From: Tilletiopsis washingtonensis
Taxonomy: Eukaryota; Basidiomycota; Exobasidiomycetes; Entylomatales
Length of the DNA stretch: 64,000 nucleotides
NCBI RefSeq assembly: GCF_003144115.1
Contig: NW_020311998.1
Coordinates: 756,581 to 820,580 of the forward strand
Direction: 5' to 3'
Shown here: piece after piece, positions 22,701 through 37,700 of the stretch
How positions within the stretch are numbered: position 1 is the stretch's first letter
Layout of the letters: each line of letters begins with the position of its first letter
Translations under genes and position numbers: made by a program
The notes under the pieces: model-generated
The model's database searches: none
What the model was told of the DNA's origin: nothing
The model's input: the letters and a program-made list of their open reading frames with translations, nothing else

Positions 22701-25597
22701 TCTCTGCCGAGCTCGGAGAGGTGACCGAAGGCGCGGGTGAACTGGAGGTCGGCCGACTTGAGGCTAGCAGCGCAGCGATCCGCCGCGAGGCAGCCGTCGA
22801 AGACTCGATGCCCTCCTTGCTCGCCGATGCAGCGCCCGGAGGCGAGGTAGGATCCTGTTGAGCGTGTCTCTCCTCATGTGGGGGATTCGCGAGGCTGCTG
22901 CGGAACGAGGACCACAGCCAGTTCGCCGGCGAGCGGTAGCGCGATGAGCTCTTGCTGCCCGCCTTGGAGTTCTTCATCAGCGCTGCGGATGCGCTCGGAT
23001 GCACAGGAGAAGTGGTTGGCGCCACGGGCCCGTCCATCTCGTCCGGCAGCACATCCGACGGCGCAACGAGCGCCCTGGCCTTGCCGATGGGTTCGAGCGG
23101 TCTCAGCCCGCGGCTGAGCGTGTTCAAGCTACGGAAGGAGCTGGCTCTTGAGAGCGCCCGCGACATGCTCGGCCCGATGCTGTCGTCGCTGAGCACTGCT
23201 GAGAAGCGATTCGCATTTGGCGAGTTCGGTGAGCTCAGCGCAGTCGATGCGTTGGCGTGCTGCTCAGCAGTGCCATCCGTGGTGTGCGTCGCGCCCTCCA
23301 TGCGATCCGCCGGATGCTCATCGTGCGCCTCTAGCATCGTCGACTGCTTGCGCGTGTCTCTGCTGTGCCTGCCGGGCCGCGCTATCCGGCCCGGAGTGAC
23401 GGGCGACCGCCCAGATGAAGAAGCCGCAGCCTGCTGCTCGCGCGCACGCTGGCGCAGCTGCTCGTTCGAGAAGTTGTGGTGCAGGCTGCGGGACGGACTC
23501 GTAGAAGGTGCAGGCACCCGGCCTGAAGCCGCATAGACAAGCGACGAGCGCACAGCCGCGGGCGCAGTCTCGAGGTCGCGCATCGTCTCGCGGTCGAAGC
23601 GCTCGCGCATCAGCCTGCGGGCCTCGCGGGGGCCCATGCCGGCAAGATCGAGGCCCGTCTCGCCCTCGCTCACGCGCGTGAGGCTACTGCCCTGCAGGCC
23701 GCGCGGTGCACGGTCGCGGCCGCCGCTCATGGCCATGCTGCTGCCCATGCTCTTCGGCGCCGCAACGAGCCCAGGAATGCCTAGGCTGCCCAGCTCGAGG
23801 TACGGGATCGAAATGTCGCTGATTTCGTTCTCCATGATGCCCATCATCTGCACCTCGTGCATCTTGCAGCGCGGCACGAAGCGGTCGGCGCGGAAGGGCT
23901 TGTCCTGCTGCAGGTTGTAGAAGGAGCAGTCGACCCAGTGCGGGATCGAGTAGAAGTCGACGAGGCCGTAGCCGGACGAGGCGGCAGTCGTGTGCGTCGT
24001 GCCCGCGCCGGGCCCTGCGGTTGTGGAGCTCGCGTGCAGCGGGTCGAAGTAGAGCGGGTCAGGTGGGGCGCTGCTTGGAGCAGCGGCACTCGGACCGCGG
24101 CCGCGCCGTCCTCGAGAGCCGGTTGCAGACGCTGGTCCGTGCGGCGCAGTGCGAGCCTCTGGGATCTCGCTTTTGAAGTGGAAAAGCGGCACGGAATGCA
24201 GCGGCATCTTGGTCAGGCAGACGAGGTCCAGGCCGAAGCCGCTGTCGATCATGCGCTCCGTCGTGAGGCGCAGCAGCCGCTTGTCGACGCGGAAGTGGCC
24301 GGTGCCGGCCGAGACGACCACCACGTCCAGCCCCGTGCGCGTGAGATCGCGATCGACGAAGTGCGCGTCCGCAGGGTTGAGCGCAAGATTCAGCGCTTCG
24401 AGGATGTTGCCCTCGTGCGATGCGCTGAGTCGCCCAGCAAGCAGCGCCCGGTCGCGGCGCAGGAGGTCTGCGTGCGGGTCTTCTGCCCACGGCGCGCCCG
24501 CCGGGCCTGCAACTGGGCGGCGCAGCAGCAGGATGTCGTGCTGGAAGCGGAAGAACTCCTCCTTGAGGCTCGTCACTGCCTGCGCCCAGTCGCAGCTGCC
24601 CTCGAGATCGACGATGACCTTGTAGTAGTCGATGTACCAGCGGCCGTCTTCAGACTTGCGCACCGGCAGCGCGGCGTCCTCGAGCATGTGCAGGTCGCCG
24701 ACGTCGTAGTAGACGCGCGCGAAGAGGACGACGGAGACGACGTGGTTCGTCGGCACCGCGTTCCAACGCCGCAGCAGCTCGGGGATGAAGCCGCTGATGG
24801 CCTTTTCGAAGTACAGCTCGCCGTCCTCGTCAAACTCCCACATCTCGCGCCCGAGCTGGATCAGGAGATTGTACTTGGCCGACTCGGAGCGGAAGATCGT
24901 GCGCGTATGCGGCGCAACGAAGCCGGACGTTACCTTCTTCGCATCGATGAAGATGCGCCCGACTGTCGCCCGGACGCAGCCGGCGAGCGTGATGCGCTGG
25001 CCCACGTAGACGCAGGTGTCTTCCAGACTCGCCGCCAGGCGCCACATGTCTGCTCGCCCGACGTACTGGTCGCGGAAATACAGCTCGACGTGCGAGATGG
25101 TGTGTGGGTCGCGCGGCACCTAGACAGACGCGTCAGACGGCCACAAGCAAGAATTCCTCTGCGGGGCTCACCTTTGAGAGAAGCACGTCGCAGCGATTGT
25201 GCAGGCCGTACAGACCCGCGATGCTGCGCGAGATGCTTAGCTGCAGATTGCCGGCAGCGCGCCCGAGCGCCTCGCCCTCAGCCACAGCTGTGGTGGCGCG
25301 GAAGAGGAAGCGCCGGCCCTTGGCGCTCGTGTCGGCGCTGCCGGCGGCGAGGCTGCGGATCTCGAGCAGCTCTGCGTCTCCCACGCCGCCCAGCACGGCA
25401 GGCAGCTCCGGGTGGATCACCACGTCGGCGGGCGAGAAGTTCGGCGGCTCGTGCGTCCAGAGCACGATGGGACACGCCGTTGGCCGCGGGCGGGCCTGCT
25501 GCGACGAGGAGCGGCGGTGCAGCGAGCCGGTCGAGGCCGAGGACATGGAGACGCGCTCCATCGAGTGTGCGCCGCTGCGCGCCGGCGGCGGCGCCAT
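19755..25597 (-). CDS. IML1: IML1/DEPDC5, GATOR1/SEACIT subunit
   Basis: Five exons (25172-25597, 21130-25119, 20741-21074, 20255-20687, 19755-20202) give about 1876 residues, longer than the roughly 1580 of yeast. Family blocks in order: an N-terminal domain ([78 protein letters not shown]), a central Ser-rich insert (roughly 23600-22600), a DEP domain near residues 1380-1470 ([20 protein letters not shown], then [13 protein letters not shown]), and the C-terminal region ([20 protein letters not shown]). In yeast and animals Iml1/DEPDC5 with Npr2 and Npr3 acts as the GAP for the Gtr1/RagA GTPase and turns down TORC1 on amino-acid loss, at the vacuole or lysosome. The gene shares its promoter region with VMA2. 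The start at 25597 is the first ATG giving a compact N-terminus. Confidence 0.95.
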
Positions 25598-26122
25598 GGC
25601 TCGCGGGCGGCGCGGGCGGCGTGGCAGCGCACGGGCGAGAGGCGACGCGGCGCTGGCCCGTAGCGCCGCAAGGGGCTGAGAGATGCGAGGTGGATCGAGA
25701 TGGCGGTGCAGCGAGAAGGAGAAGGAGGAGCCGCCGGCGCGGGTCCACAGGTGCAGCCAGCTGTTCCCACGCGGTCGCAGTGCACCAGAACTAAAGTTGG
25801 GCGCCTGCGCACGGGCGTCTGTCATACGGCCCAGAGTCGCTCGCGCGCCTATCGCCCCGCCAGCGCCAGCCGCCCGCCAGCCAAGCCACGCTGTGAGCGC
25901 ACGAGGCGGGCGGCTGTGGGCTCGAGCGTGGTCATCTCCACCCGCCGTCGTAGCCTCGCTCTCGCCGTCGTCTCGTGCACCTGCCTCGCCCCCTCTGCTC
26001 CACTTCATCCGCAGTCTGCCCGCGACGCCAGGCTGCAGCTCGTCTCTTCTGCCTTTTCTGCCCGCACGCCTGCGAGCGCCACCGCCCAGCCGCCGCCCAC
26101 GCCACACCCCTGCGCCGGCGCC
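25598..26122. promoter_or_regulatory. Shared divergent promoter of IML1 and VMA2
   Basis: 525 bp separate the two start codons. The right half carries pyrimidine-rich stretches typical of the leaders of highly expressed fungal genes. No clear TATA box was seen. The region presumably drives both genes; co-regulation is inference. Confidence 0.6.
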
Positions 26123-28709
<2,587 letters not shown>

Positions 28710-30053
28710 GCGTGCGCAGCCCACTGCTGTGCGCCGCTCCCTCTCGTCAAGCCAAGCTCGCTTCGTCCTTTCCGTCTCTCGCCTCTTGTACATTCCCACC
28801 CATGTCTCGTCAATCGCCACCATCTCACGTCTCAGGCCGCCTCCAGATCACGTCCGGCCCTCCGTATTGCTTCGTTGCAGCAGGTTCACACGCTTCGTCA
28901 GGTCCAGCAAGGCCGGAGGGAGCCCCCTGTCAGCAGCACAGGATCCGGTGCCGGAACGCCTGAGCACTTCCGCAGCGGCAGTGGGCCGTGAAGAAGTTCT
29001 CAAAGGGCGCCGCAGCTGGCTGCTCTCAGCACCCAGCGGCGGCGGCGCAGGGTCTGCGTGCTGATGCTGTGATGATCGCCCAAAGGCGGTGAGACAGCGG
29101 CGCTCGCACCCAGGGGTGGCGCCGACACACTTACTGGCGCCGCCGCGCGTCGCGTGGCGCGATCGCCGAGGCAAAGTGACGGCCGCCTTTGCCTCCTGTA
29201 CCCCACACTCGTGCCATCTTTCGTCTCCTGGTGGGCGTATTGTCGTCAACATGGAACAGACGACGAAGCGAGTTGCAGCTCTTGCTCGTGCTGTGTGCCA
29301 AGTCTCGGCAGCAGCCGGCTGCTGGACGCATGCTTCATGCGTGCCCGGACCGCTAGCGCCGACGCGGCGGCGGGCAGGATGGGCGCGCGGCGCGGCGGCG
29401 CTCCTCTCGCGCGACGCTTGCGTGCCTGGCGGCCTTACACCCGCCGCCAGCGCACGCTCTTCTTCCGGCGGGGCCTGCTCGCTTCATCCCACCACAACAT
29501 CTGCGCAGACCACCTTGCCGCTCTCTCGGTGCTGCTGGGTTCGAGAAGAAGGACTGTAAGTGCTGTAGAAGCGGCGGCTCCACGAGCAAAGACGAGAGGA
29601 GGCAAACGCCTCGGCAGGGCACAGCGTGCGTTCCTCAGGGGGCAAACGCGCGCGCGCGTGACCGCGTTGGCCGCAAGGTGAAGGCACATAGGGCGGCCAC
29701 TCAAGCTTGCCTTGCTTCAGCGCAGACGGCGCTGCGTTCCTGCTGCAGCTTTGAACGCCGCTTGACCCCTGTGCATAGAGTGTGATCTCTTTTGAAGATC
29801 ACGACTTGGCGGATTCGCCTGCCTGACGCTGGAAGCATCAGCAGATCTTGCGGCTAGGGGCGTGTTCTGCGGCGAGTGGCGCCGTGCTTGCATCTTCCGG
29901 GCGGCTACGCGACGAACACTTGCCCCGCTTTTCTGCTCACACCCACGACACCCTCACAGCATCAGCGGAGGAGAAGAGTGAGCTAGCACACCGTTCCTGA
30001 GGCTCCTTGCGCCTTGCTCACCTCTACGACCGCAGCACAGCTTCGTCTTCACC
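28710..30053. other. Intergenic region, no gene supported
   Basis: 1.3 kb between two + strand genes. Its frames (such as 29154-29681) are Arg/Ala/Ser/Cys-rich, overlap on both strands and show no domain. The base composition is slightly less GC-rich near 29700-30050, just upstream of the esterase gene, as expected for a promoter. I see nothing further. Confidence 0.5.
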
Positions 30054-32881
30054 ATGCGAACGCTCTCTCTCGCCCTCTCCGTAACGCTGGCGACGCTCGC
30101 CAGCGTGCAGTGCGCCAGCGTCCCAAGCGCCGAGCAGCATGGCAGACGCGACTACCCGCCCAGCGGTGTCGCTTCCGACGCAGCCATGCGGCGTGCCGTC
30201 CAGCCGCGCGACGACAAGGCCTATGGCCAGACGCTCAACCTGCGCCGCGAAGACACGCCGTTCTACGCCGGCGAGAGCGCTCGCCAGGCCTGCGATGACC
30301 TCGCCCAGGCGAAGCTTTCCGACACTGGCCTCACGCTCAACGGCACCTTCTCGCAGGTGAGCGAGGCAAGTGTCGCATCTTGAGCGCTCGTTGACACTCT
30401 AGGTAGTACTACGAGGCTGGCAGCAACCCTTCTCTCGAGCTGCTGAGCGCGACTTACCCTCCTGGCTGGGTCCCGGCTAGCGTCAACGTCTCGGCGATCC
30501 TCAGCGATGTCGGCCCCGACATTGACATCCCGGCCGACCTCGGCTACGGCTTCGCGTATGGCCGAACAGCGAGCAACGGCCCGCTGGGCGGGCTCCCGCC
30601 GTTCTGCCGCTTCGGCGCCTACATCGTCACGTCTCCCATCACGCAGGTGCTCTCGGAAGTTTGGCTACCCTTCGCCGACAATGAGAGCCTGCCGCTCGCG
30701 CCTGTCAATGGCTCCGACTTCCCGACCGACTCGACGCCGCTCGCGATCGCCGCCGATGGCACGGTGCTGCGCGGTCCACCGGGCTCCGTCGGCCAAGGCG
30801 GACAGGTCACGAACGCGGTCTCAAACAGCAAGAGATCAGCTGACCTGACCCCTCGAAAGGCGGGGAGCATCGACGGCGCCAGCGCATCCATCAGCGGCGC
30901 AGTGACCTTCGGCGCCGACACAGTGGCGGACGTGCTGACGGGCGCCATTGAGGGCAGCCTTGACGCCACCAGCTCGAGCAGTCACATGGAGGAGCGCAAC
31001 TACTCCGGCGTGGCAGGCGAGGACCTGCTTGGCGACGGCGTCGGATGGAACGGCCGGCTCATACAGATAGGCAATGGCGGCCAGCGCGGCTTTGTGCCGC
31101 TCACGGACCTCAAGCAGTACATGCGTCGGTACATGGGTGTCGTCGCGGGCACGAATGGCGGCCAGTGAGTCGTGACAAATGCTGCTCTTCTACTGCGAGT
31201 GTGACAGCTCACTGCTGCGTCTGTCAGCTTCGCTCCAACAGGCGGCGTAGCACCTTGGGTGAACGCTACCGTCAATGGCCAGCGCGTCTTTGAGAACAAG
31301 CTCCTCGACGCCGCGAGCCGCTCGAACCACGTCACGAATGTGCTCGCACAGGCGGCGGCGAAGCTCGTGTATGGCGAGAAGGCGGGCGTGCGGGTCAAAG
31401 ACCAGACGACTGGCAAGATCAGGCTGCGCTCATATCTCGCAGCGTGCAGCGTTGGCGGCGGCCGCTCGCTCTCGTCGGTCCAGGTCGTGAGTGCTACGTG
31501 CCTCCACGGCAGCAGCGCTCGCTCATACATCTTGCCCGCAGTACCCCAACGACTTCGACGGAGTGTTCGCAGGCTCGCCGGCGATCGGCTTCAACCAGAT
31601 GAACATCGGCCAGATCACTGTGCAGGCGACGCACCGCAAGTCCGCAGCGAAGGATGGGTACATCTCGGCACAGACCATGGCCGGCGCAGTGCACGAGGCG
31701 ATCCTTTCGCGCTGCGACGAGGCGCTCGATGGTGTCGCTGACGGAGTCATGGTGCACGCTGAAGCCTGCGAGCCCAAGTTCGAGGAAGACCTGCTGTGCG
31801 GCGCGCCGACCAAGTGGGGCGCCTCTGACGACACGTGTCTCAACTCGACGCAGATCGCCAACGTGAGTGCTGGTCCTCGCCGTCGCCTTTCCAGTGCTCA
31901 CGCACGCACAGCTCGAAAAGCTCTACAGCCCCACAGTGCTGGATGGGTGAGCAAGGCTGACTCGACAGCAAGATGTCTTTGCTGACGGCGGCTTCACAGC
32001 ATCTTCATCTACCCGCGTTTCCTGCCGGGCCTCGAGTCGGTGCTGAGGTCCTACACCGGCGCTGCTGCCAAGGCCATCGCGTGGACGCAGCTCGTGGTGC
32101 TGAAGAAGCCCAAGCTCGATCCGGACTTTGACGGCTACCCGGGCGGCAACATCACGGGCTCGGACGTCGACCCCGCGACCGACGAGAACGTTGGCGGCTA
32201 CCAGGCCAACGACCCGCAGATCGCCGACTTCATCAACGCCGGCCGAAAGCTCATCATGACGCACGGCCTGAGCGATCTCATCATCAGCTCGGAGGCATCG
32301 CAGGCGTACTACAAGAACGTCGTCGAGCAGACCACGCCGGCGCTCAAGGGCCCGTATTTGCAGGTCAGCGACGGCTTCCGGTACTACGAGATCCCGGGCA
32401 TGGCGCACTGCCGTGACGGCCCCGGCCCGTGGCACTTTGGCAGCCCGACGCAGAATGATGAGTGGCTGCGGCATTCGCACGTGCCTCCCTCGATGCTTAC
32501 CGCTGGCTGCCCTCACATGCCGGCAACACCCCGCTCAAGTTCGACAGCAAGCACGACATCTTCCTCGCGCTCATCGCTTGGAGCGAGCTCAACCTCCCTC
32601 CCCAGCCGGTCAGCGCTACGTGACTGTCCTTCCGCCGGCTGCTGACCTGAGGCTCCCTTCCGCAGGTCGCCGCCACGTACACGACGCGCAACACCTACTA
32701 CCAGAGCTCGCCGCAGACCAACGGCACGGCGTCGGACATTCGCAAGCTACCGGTGCCCTTCGCCAACAAGGCATGGGGCCTGGAGAACACGCGGCGCCTC
32801 TGTCCTTTCCCCACGCGCTCGCAGTACATCGGCGGCGACACGACCGGCGAGGACGCGTACAAGAGCTTCATCTGCGCCTAG
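30054..32881 (+). CDS. Secreted tannase/feruloyl-esterase-like hydrolase
   Basis: A signal peptide (MRTLSLALSVTLATLASVQC) leads a protein of roughly 700 residues. Frames join through introns near 30357-30402, 31167-31227, 31487-31541, 31863-31911, 31947-31999 and 32610-32667. The family's CS-D-HC triad is visible: Ser in LAACSVGGG (usually GCSTGG), Asp in THGLSDLIISS and His in PGMAHC, with the two cysteines that bridge Ser and His. FDGVFAGSPAIGFNQM also matches the family. Members split gallate or ferulate esters of plant phenolics. A Ser/Ala-rich insert lies before GEDLLGDGVGWNGRLIQIGN. Between about 32460 and 32550 the frame must shift; an 86-nt intron 32462-32547 (GT...ACAG) restores it, but the skipped bases also encode a plausible stretch (AFARASLDAYRWLPSHAGN). 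That part of the model is uncertain. Confidence 0.85.
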
Positions 32882-33121
32882 ACGCCGTGTGCAATCGCCA
32901 CGTGTGCTTCTCCTCTGCTTCACTCACGCTCCTGCCTCCTTTGCTCGCTCCACCTTCATCGTCACCGTCTCCTTTCATGTCTCCTCCGCCTCACTTGCCG
33001 CGCCCAATACGATCGTTCGCCACGACGTCATGCGCACATGCGTGTGACGGGTCTCGGCATTGTCGTTGCAGGTCATAATAGCACGTTGCCCGGCCGGCCA
33101 GCTTGCTCGCAGCAAAGGCCC

Positions 33122-34169
33122 TCAGAACAGCTTTTTGAACATGTTCGAGACCAGCGCGCGGGCATATGGCACGTAGCTGAGAGAGTACCAGATCTGCGCG
33201 CAGGCGTGAGCATGGGTGGACGATAGCGCAGCGCCCTGACTCACATAGGCAAGGTAGAGGATGATGACCATGATGAGCGCCAGGACCTGTCGGAGCAAGG
33301 TGAGCATGGCACCGCAGAGAGCAGGCGCTCGCACGACGCACATCGATCCGCACGGCGAACGCAAAGACCCAGACGAGGATGAAGGCGACGAACAGGATGA
33401 TCGTGGCGCCAATCCGCACTGCTCGGAATGCGTGAGCGAGGCAAAGGCTGTGGCCTGTCGCGCGACGCACCTGGGTCGAACATGCCCTTGAGTTGCCGCT
33501 TGAAGCCGACCAGGAACTGGGCGGCCCGCAGAGTGTCAGCTGGCGTCTGGGCGTACTACGCAATTCGGCAACTTACACCAGTTCCGACGAGCGAGGCAAT
33601 GATGCCGACAGAGTAGAGGACCGCGAAGACGCCGGACAGGCCGATGAAGAGCATGACCGAGCCGATGATGGAGAGCGCAAAGCCACCAGCCAGGCTGCAC
33701 AGGGCGGCGTCAGTCCCAAGATGGAGTCGCAGGTCGGGTACGCCTGAAGCGCGCCTGGCCGTACGTGCTGCAGGCCTATGCGCCTGCGAGGCTTCAAGCC
33801 TCGCAAGCTTCCGACGACAGTCTGTCATCTGCGCGTCCATCCCTCGACAGCTAGACCTTGCAGCACTCCGCACTGCGCCCATCCGCCTGCGTGCAGCCGG
33901 GCGCGCCGGGCGCACGCATATCCGTCGCCACATCTGTCTTGATCGCTCCGCAGCTGCCCGATGCTCGACACTCACCAGCAGCAGAAGCCGATGATGCGCT
34001 GCTGGCGCGTCAGCTCAAAGCCGAGCTCCTTGAACGCGTCGTTCTCGCCCGTCAGCTCGCCTTGCGCGTAGCGCATGGAGTCCATGTTCATCCACGCGCC
34101 CGTGCCGCCGCTGCCGCCGATGCCGCCAGGCCCCGGCGCGGGGTTCGAGCCGGGCAGCCAGGAAGGCAT
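33122..34169 (-). CDS. SFT2: SFT2-family Golgi membrane protein
   Basis: A small protein of about 230 residues in roughly six short exons. The N-terminus (MPSWLPGSNPAPGPGGIGGS) is flexible; then ELGFELTRQQRIIGFC leads into four hydrophobic segments: LAGGFALSIIGSVMLFIGLS, VFAVLYSVGIIASLVGTG, VRIGATIILFVAFILVWVFA and VLALIMVIILYLAYIWYSLS. The motif FLVGFKRQLKGMFDP between spans 2 and 3 and the ending YSLSYVPYARALVSN are hallmarks of Sft2/SFT2D proteins. The family acts in retrograde vesicle fusion with the late Golgi, overlapping genetically with Got1 and syntaxin Sed5. The gene is divergent from the exportin-like gene over 570 bp. Confidence 0.93.
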
Positions 34170-34739
34170 GGCCGGCGATGCAGGAGGAGGCGTAGGATGT
34201 GCGTACGAGAGTGCGGCGCGCGCCAGGCGGCCTCAGGAGTTGCGGAACGGGGCGTTAAGAAGAGCGCGCGGGATGAATTGGGGCGCTGCGACGAGAGCAG
34301 CACACGTGTCGAGAGAGGTGCGAGAGGGGGTCGTGGACGAGAGGGTGGATGCAACGGCGCGCACGGGCGCCGGCCAGGAGGGTGAGAGGCGTTGAGTTGG
34401 GCGCACGCGAATACAACTCTAGGCGAGCCGGAGTACAATTCCGGGCAAGGGGCAGTACAGTTTTTTTCGGCCGGCGAAAGCGGCGACTACGCTTTCGCTT
34501 GCTCCGCACTTCTTCCAGGCGCCTCCTTCCGCACCTCATCCTCCACTGCGCCATCGCTGCTCCCGCTCGTGCCTCCTGCTCTTCTGTGACACCTCTTTCC
34601 TCTGCGTCACCCATCGGTGTCCAGAGCCTGTCCATCGGCCGGTCTCAGGCCTGACACCGTCTGAAGGCTCGCCTGCGAAAGGCGGCACGGAGCAGCGAGC
34701 GAGCGAGCGAAGTCTGCAGCACCCTTCAAGCCACCGGCC
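34170..34739. promoter_or_regulatory. Divergent promoter of SFT2 and the exportin-like gene
   Basis: A 570-bp region between two start codons. It holds three similar short motifs with TACA cores at 34412, 34434 and 34455 (ATACAACTC, GTACAATTC, GTACAGTTT), spaced 22 and 21 nt, followed by a T-run, and a (GAGC)n tract at 34695-34709 just before the exportin-like start. The motifs could be binding sites for one factor; this is inference from spacing alone. Confidence 0.5.
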
Positions 34740-37700
34740 ATGTCCGCCTTCGCGCCCTTCTCGCTCATCGAGGCAACGCCGCACCTCAACGAGGCGCTGC
34801 ACAGCATCCACCAGGCAGCGCTCGACTTCAGCTCTCCCGATGCTGTTGTGCGTGCGCGCGGCGAGGCCACGTTTCTGGCGCTCCGTGTGAGCGAGGGCGC
34901 GTGCGACTATGCTGTCTTTGCACTTGGTGAGACTGCGGTGGTGCCGCTGCTAGCCCCGCTCAGTAATGACTGACCTGCAATCGCTGCCGCAGAGCACTCG
35001 TCCGATCCCTTCGTGCTCTTTCAGTCCTTCAACCTGATCCTCGCCGCGCTGCCTTCGCTGCCGGCAGCGCAGCCGCGGCCGAGCATTGCGCACCTCTCCA
35101 CGCTGCTCGACTTTCTCTTGCGCGTGGCCGTGCACCGAGGCGCCGAGGCTGAGCGCGCTGCCGATGCCGGTACCAAGGGCCCCGCCGGCGCCCGCAGCAG
35201 CGGGCCGTGGCCGACATATGTGCGCTCGCGTGCATACCAGGTCGTGGCTGCCGTCGCAAAGCGCATCCTGGGCCTGGCCATGAGCTCAGCGCTCGCATCG
35301 GGCGGGCCCGAGGCGGCACACTCAGCCGCGCGCGAGCAGCTCTCGGGGCTGGGACAGCAGATCGCGGCCCTGCTCGTCGTGCCGAGCCCATGGCCAAGCG
35401 ATCAGCTGGAGGCAGCAGTCAGCACTGCTCGTGTCGTTGCCGCGCTCGGCATCTCCGGCGCCTTGGTGGACGAGATGAGCCTCAGTAGCTCTGCAGGCGG
35501 CGCCGAAGCTCAAAGCGGGCGGTCGTCAAAGCAGGCTGGCAAACAGAGAGCGCTCGAGACGGGCAGTGCCGTCGGACTGAGCGCACTGGAGCACCGCTGG
35601 TGCAAGGCGGCCATGCAGGTGAGCTGTGACTCTACGCTACGGCCAGTCCTCTGTGCCATCACTGACATTGCATTACAGACGTATCTTCTTCCGTCGCTGC
35701 TGCCTCTCGTCTTCCACCTGCTCGTCGACTGCCTCCCGTCAGGAGCTCATGCAGCATCTGGAACAAGCCTGTTCCGGCACGTTGTGCCGCTGCTCGAGCG
35801 CCTCATGGGCTGGCAATTCCTCCTCGTTGAGCCCTTCGCTGGCATCTCCTACGAGACCGTCGACGTCGGGTCGCTTCTGCTCAATGACGAGAGCGGCTCA
35901 GCAGCCAGTGGCGTCGAGGATGGCCAGCGCAGCTTCAGTGCACACCCAGTGCCCCGCGACTTCCACGCGCTGCTGCTCAGCAGCGACATCGTCAAGCTCT
36001 TGGCTGCTGCATACCGGCATGCGCTGCAGCTCGAGACCTCGGCAGAGCTCGAGGATCGGCTCTTCTCTTCGATTGCGACGCATCGCTTGCGACAGACGAT
36101 CCTCACAGTCGCCAGCTTCGCTCCGGCGCCGGGCCACGCTCTCGACTTCGAGCACGAAGTCTCGCGCGCTGCCGCCTTCGTGTCTGTGCTCCAGGAGCTG
36201 CTTCAGGCAGAGTGCACTCCTTCGGCCGCTGATGGTCACCGCCTTATTAGCACGCGTGCCAAGGCCCTGCTCTTCCTCGCCACTGCGGTCAACGTCTTTC
36301 TCGGCTCTGTCGCTCCGCGAGTGCTGTGTGCCGCCTGCCGAGTGCAAGCGCATGACGTTGGCGAGCTCGGTCCCTTCGTGGGCGCACTCGCCCAGCTCAC
36401 AGGCACGATCTTCGCATTCGCGTTCCGGCGAGCAGGCCACTCGGACGAAGAAGAGGAGCTGGTGCCTCTGGCCGAAGAGTGCACGGACGCAGCGCTGAGG
36501 TGCTGGCTGACGCTGTGCACCTCGGTCGGCGGCGCACTGGAGCAGGGCGAGACCTCTGCTGAGATGCAGACTCTGTGGCACGCCCTGACCGAGGCAGTGC
36601 GGCCAAACGTGGTCTCTCCCTACTTCGAAGGGCGACTCGCCGCCGCGCTTGCCGGCAGTGCCGAGGACGCAATGTCGGAAGTCGGCGAGGAGGCTGGCAA
36701 GGATCGCGACCTCTATGCGGATCAGCTCATCACGCTGGCCGTCCTCGCTCGCTACGACGCAGCCGGCAGTCTCAACCATCTCGTCCATCTCGCAGACCCA
36801 CTCTGCGCTACGCTCGCGTCGGTGGCCGACGGCTCAGCGCAGGTCGACGGCGATGAGGCTCTGACGCGCCTCGCCGGGACCTGGGAGCAGGTGCACTGGC
36901 TGGCTCTCATGGCGGGGCACGTGCTCGCAGACGATGTGCGCGGCGAGACGCCGACAGTTCCCAGCGCCATCACAGGCCTTGCTGCGCAGGTGAGTTGCGT
37001 TGCGTCAGTCATCCGCTGAGTCTGGCTGACGCTCGTCTCCTCCTCAGCACGGGCATCCGGCTGCCCACCTCATCACACGGCTTGGCGTCGAGCTGTTGCA
37101 CAAGCTCACCTCGGCGGCCGCTAGCGCACCTGCCTCGCCGCAAGTCACAGAGACGCTGCTCTGGTTCAACGGCCGCTGGGCTGCCTCGTACCTCCTCGCT
37201 TCCGACGAGAATCCGACTTCAGCTGCTCTGCAGCAGACCTTCAGCGGCGAGCCAGGCGAGCAGCTCCTAGCCTACCTGCTCCAGCTGCTGCGCGACAACC
37301 TCGAACGCTGGTTGTCGGACGCCGACGTGGTGCAGCAGGTAGCCGCTGTTCTCACAGCGCTGACACGCTCGTCCGGCCTCAAGACGCGCCTGCTCGCGAG
37401 GCCGGAGTTCGAGCGCATTGTCGAGGCCGTCATTCACGGGCTCGACGCGCTGCCGGCGAGCACGCACGGCTCTGTCATTGCAGGTGTCGTGTCGTGCATC
37501 TACGGCGCGGCCAGCGGAGAGGCCAGCAGTGCACAGCTGGCCGCTTCGTACTTCCAGCGCATCACTGGCGCGATCGAGCAGCGTCTCAGCGCCGTGCTAC
37601 ACCGGCCCGACTTTGCCGCCGTCAGCCAGCGCGGCGAGGTCCTCGCAAGTGTACTCACAGTGCTCGACATGCTTGAAGGGCTGGCGCACAGCGCGCAGCC

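Noticed and set aside
21154-25794. Long + strand frames opposite IML1 (for example 23857-25794)
   Set aside because: Antisense shadows; they have no domain and the minus frame is clearly IML1.
29089-29704. Overlapping frames on both strands near 29.1-29.7 kb
   Set aside because: Cys/Arg/Ser-rich composition, three frames open at once, no conserved motif and no splice extension.
34689-34710. (GAGC)n tract as a regulatory element
   Set aside because: It is short and similar CG-rich repeats occur elsewhere in the window; there is no evidence of function.
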